Source of the DNA: an uncultured Gammaproteobacteria bacterium
Lineage (GTDB): Bacteria; Pseudomonadota; Gammaproteobacteria; Pseudomonadales; Azotimanducaceae_A
Length of the DNA stretch: 5,785 nucleotides
Reading direction: 5' to 3'
Assembly: GCA_913041025.1 (NCBI GenBank)
Contig: CAJWGQ010000179.1
Span: 1-5,785 of the forward strand
Positions 5,614-5,785 of this stretch are shown here, piece by piece. Below the pieces are notes generated by a model that was not told the DNA's origin, did not search any database, and was given only the letters and a program-made list of their open reading frames with translations. A program made the position numbers and the translations under genes. Numbering within the stretch: the first letter of the stretch is position 1; the number at the start of each line of letters is the position of its first letter.

Positions 5614-5785
5614 ATGTCTATACTCGCAGCAGCCAAAAAAGTATCCGAACACGCTAATTCTTTCGTCGAGGAAAATGAAAGCATGGGAAGACTGCATGAC
5701 GAAGTAGTCAAAGCAATGCAGCAATCCGAACTGCCCCAAATGTTAAAACCGGATTCTAATTATTCAATCAGAGAATTCATCGAAG
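5614..5785 (+). CDS. Acyl-CoA dehydrogenase / HsaA-like flavin monooxygenase, N-terminal part
   Basis: The frame opens with ATG at 5614 and stays open to the window edge: 57 residues, no stop. 'GRLHDEVVKAMQQSELPQMLKP' (residues 25-46, here split by family-typical G-R-L, D-E-V-V and L-P positions) matches the N-terminal helical opening of flavin-dependent oxygenases of the HsaA type and of related acyl-CoA dehydrogenase-fold proteins. These bind flavin and either dehydrogenate acyl-CoAs or hydroxylate aromatics with a partner reductase. Only a weak ribosome site (TAAGAA, overlapping the SDR stop) precedes it, and the 8-bp spacing suggests translational coupling to the SDR gene. Which of the two activities it has cannot be told from this fragment. 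Confidence 0.65.
   Translation, partial: MSILAAAKKVSEHANSFVEENESMGRLHDEVVKAMQQSELPQMLKPDSNYSIREFIE

Noticed and set aside
1..5785. Defence system, prophage, insertion sequence or CRISPR array
   Set aside because: No transposase, integrase, nuclease, direct-repeat array or terminal repeats were seen; all genes are metabolic or transport and intact.

Overview
The window is a stretch of bacterial chromosome with moderate GC (by eye a little under 50%) that is tightly packed with genes of small-molecule catabolism. It carries no RNA genes, mobile elements or CRISPR. Gene families, short spacers and protein style fit a Gram-negative proteobacterium, perhaps a marine gammaproteobacterium. That placement is an inference from general likeness, not from a marker gene.

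Layout from left to right. (1) The 3' end of a plus-strand gene for a VOC/glyoxalase-like protein. (2) A strong hairpin at 264-295 acting as a shared terminator. (3) A minus-strand MFS transporter of the spinster-like type (296-1900, GTG start). (4) An 87-bp divergent spacer. (5) A plus-strand phytanoyl-CoA dioxygenase-like Fe(II)/2-oxoglutarate oxygenase (1988-2725), whose stop overlaps by 4 bp the stop of (6) a minus-strand DUF4242 protein (2722-3006). A long near-palindrome (2646-2686) sits inside the tail of the oxygenase gene, just past the end of the DUF4242 gene. (7) A 179-bp gap holding a doubtful 35-codon ORF. (8) A minus-strand exported tannase/feruloyl-esterase family hydrolase (3186-4658). 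(9) A 104-bp divergent spacer. (10) A plus-strand SDR dehydrogenase (4763-5605), followed after 8 bp by (11) the start of an acyl-CoA dehydrogenase/HsaA-like flavoprotein that runs off the window.

How they may work together (inference): the exported esterase cleaves an ester outside the cytoplasm, the MFS protein moves the product or a related acid across the inner membrane, and the SDR, flavoprotein, PhyH-type oxygenase and VOC protein oxidise it further. Aromatic or terpenoid/steroid-like esters are plausible substrates, but the sequence does not fix the substrate. All full genes look intact. The points most worth a second look are the intragenic palindrome at the convergent gene ends, the orphan catabolic locus around the tannase-family enzyme, and the transporter's apparent extra pair of membrane helices.
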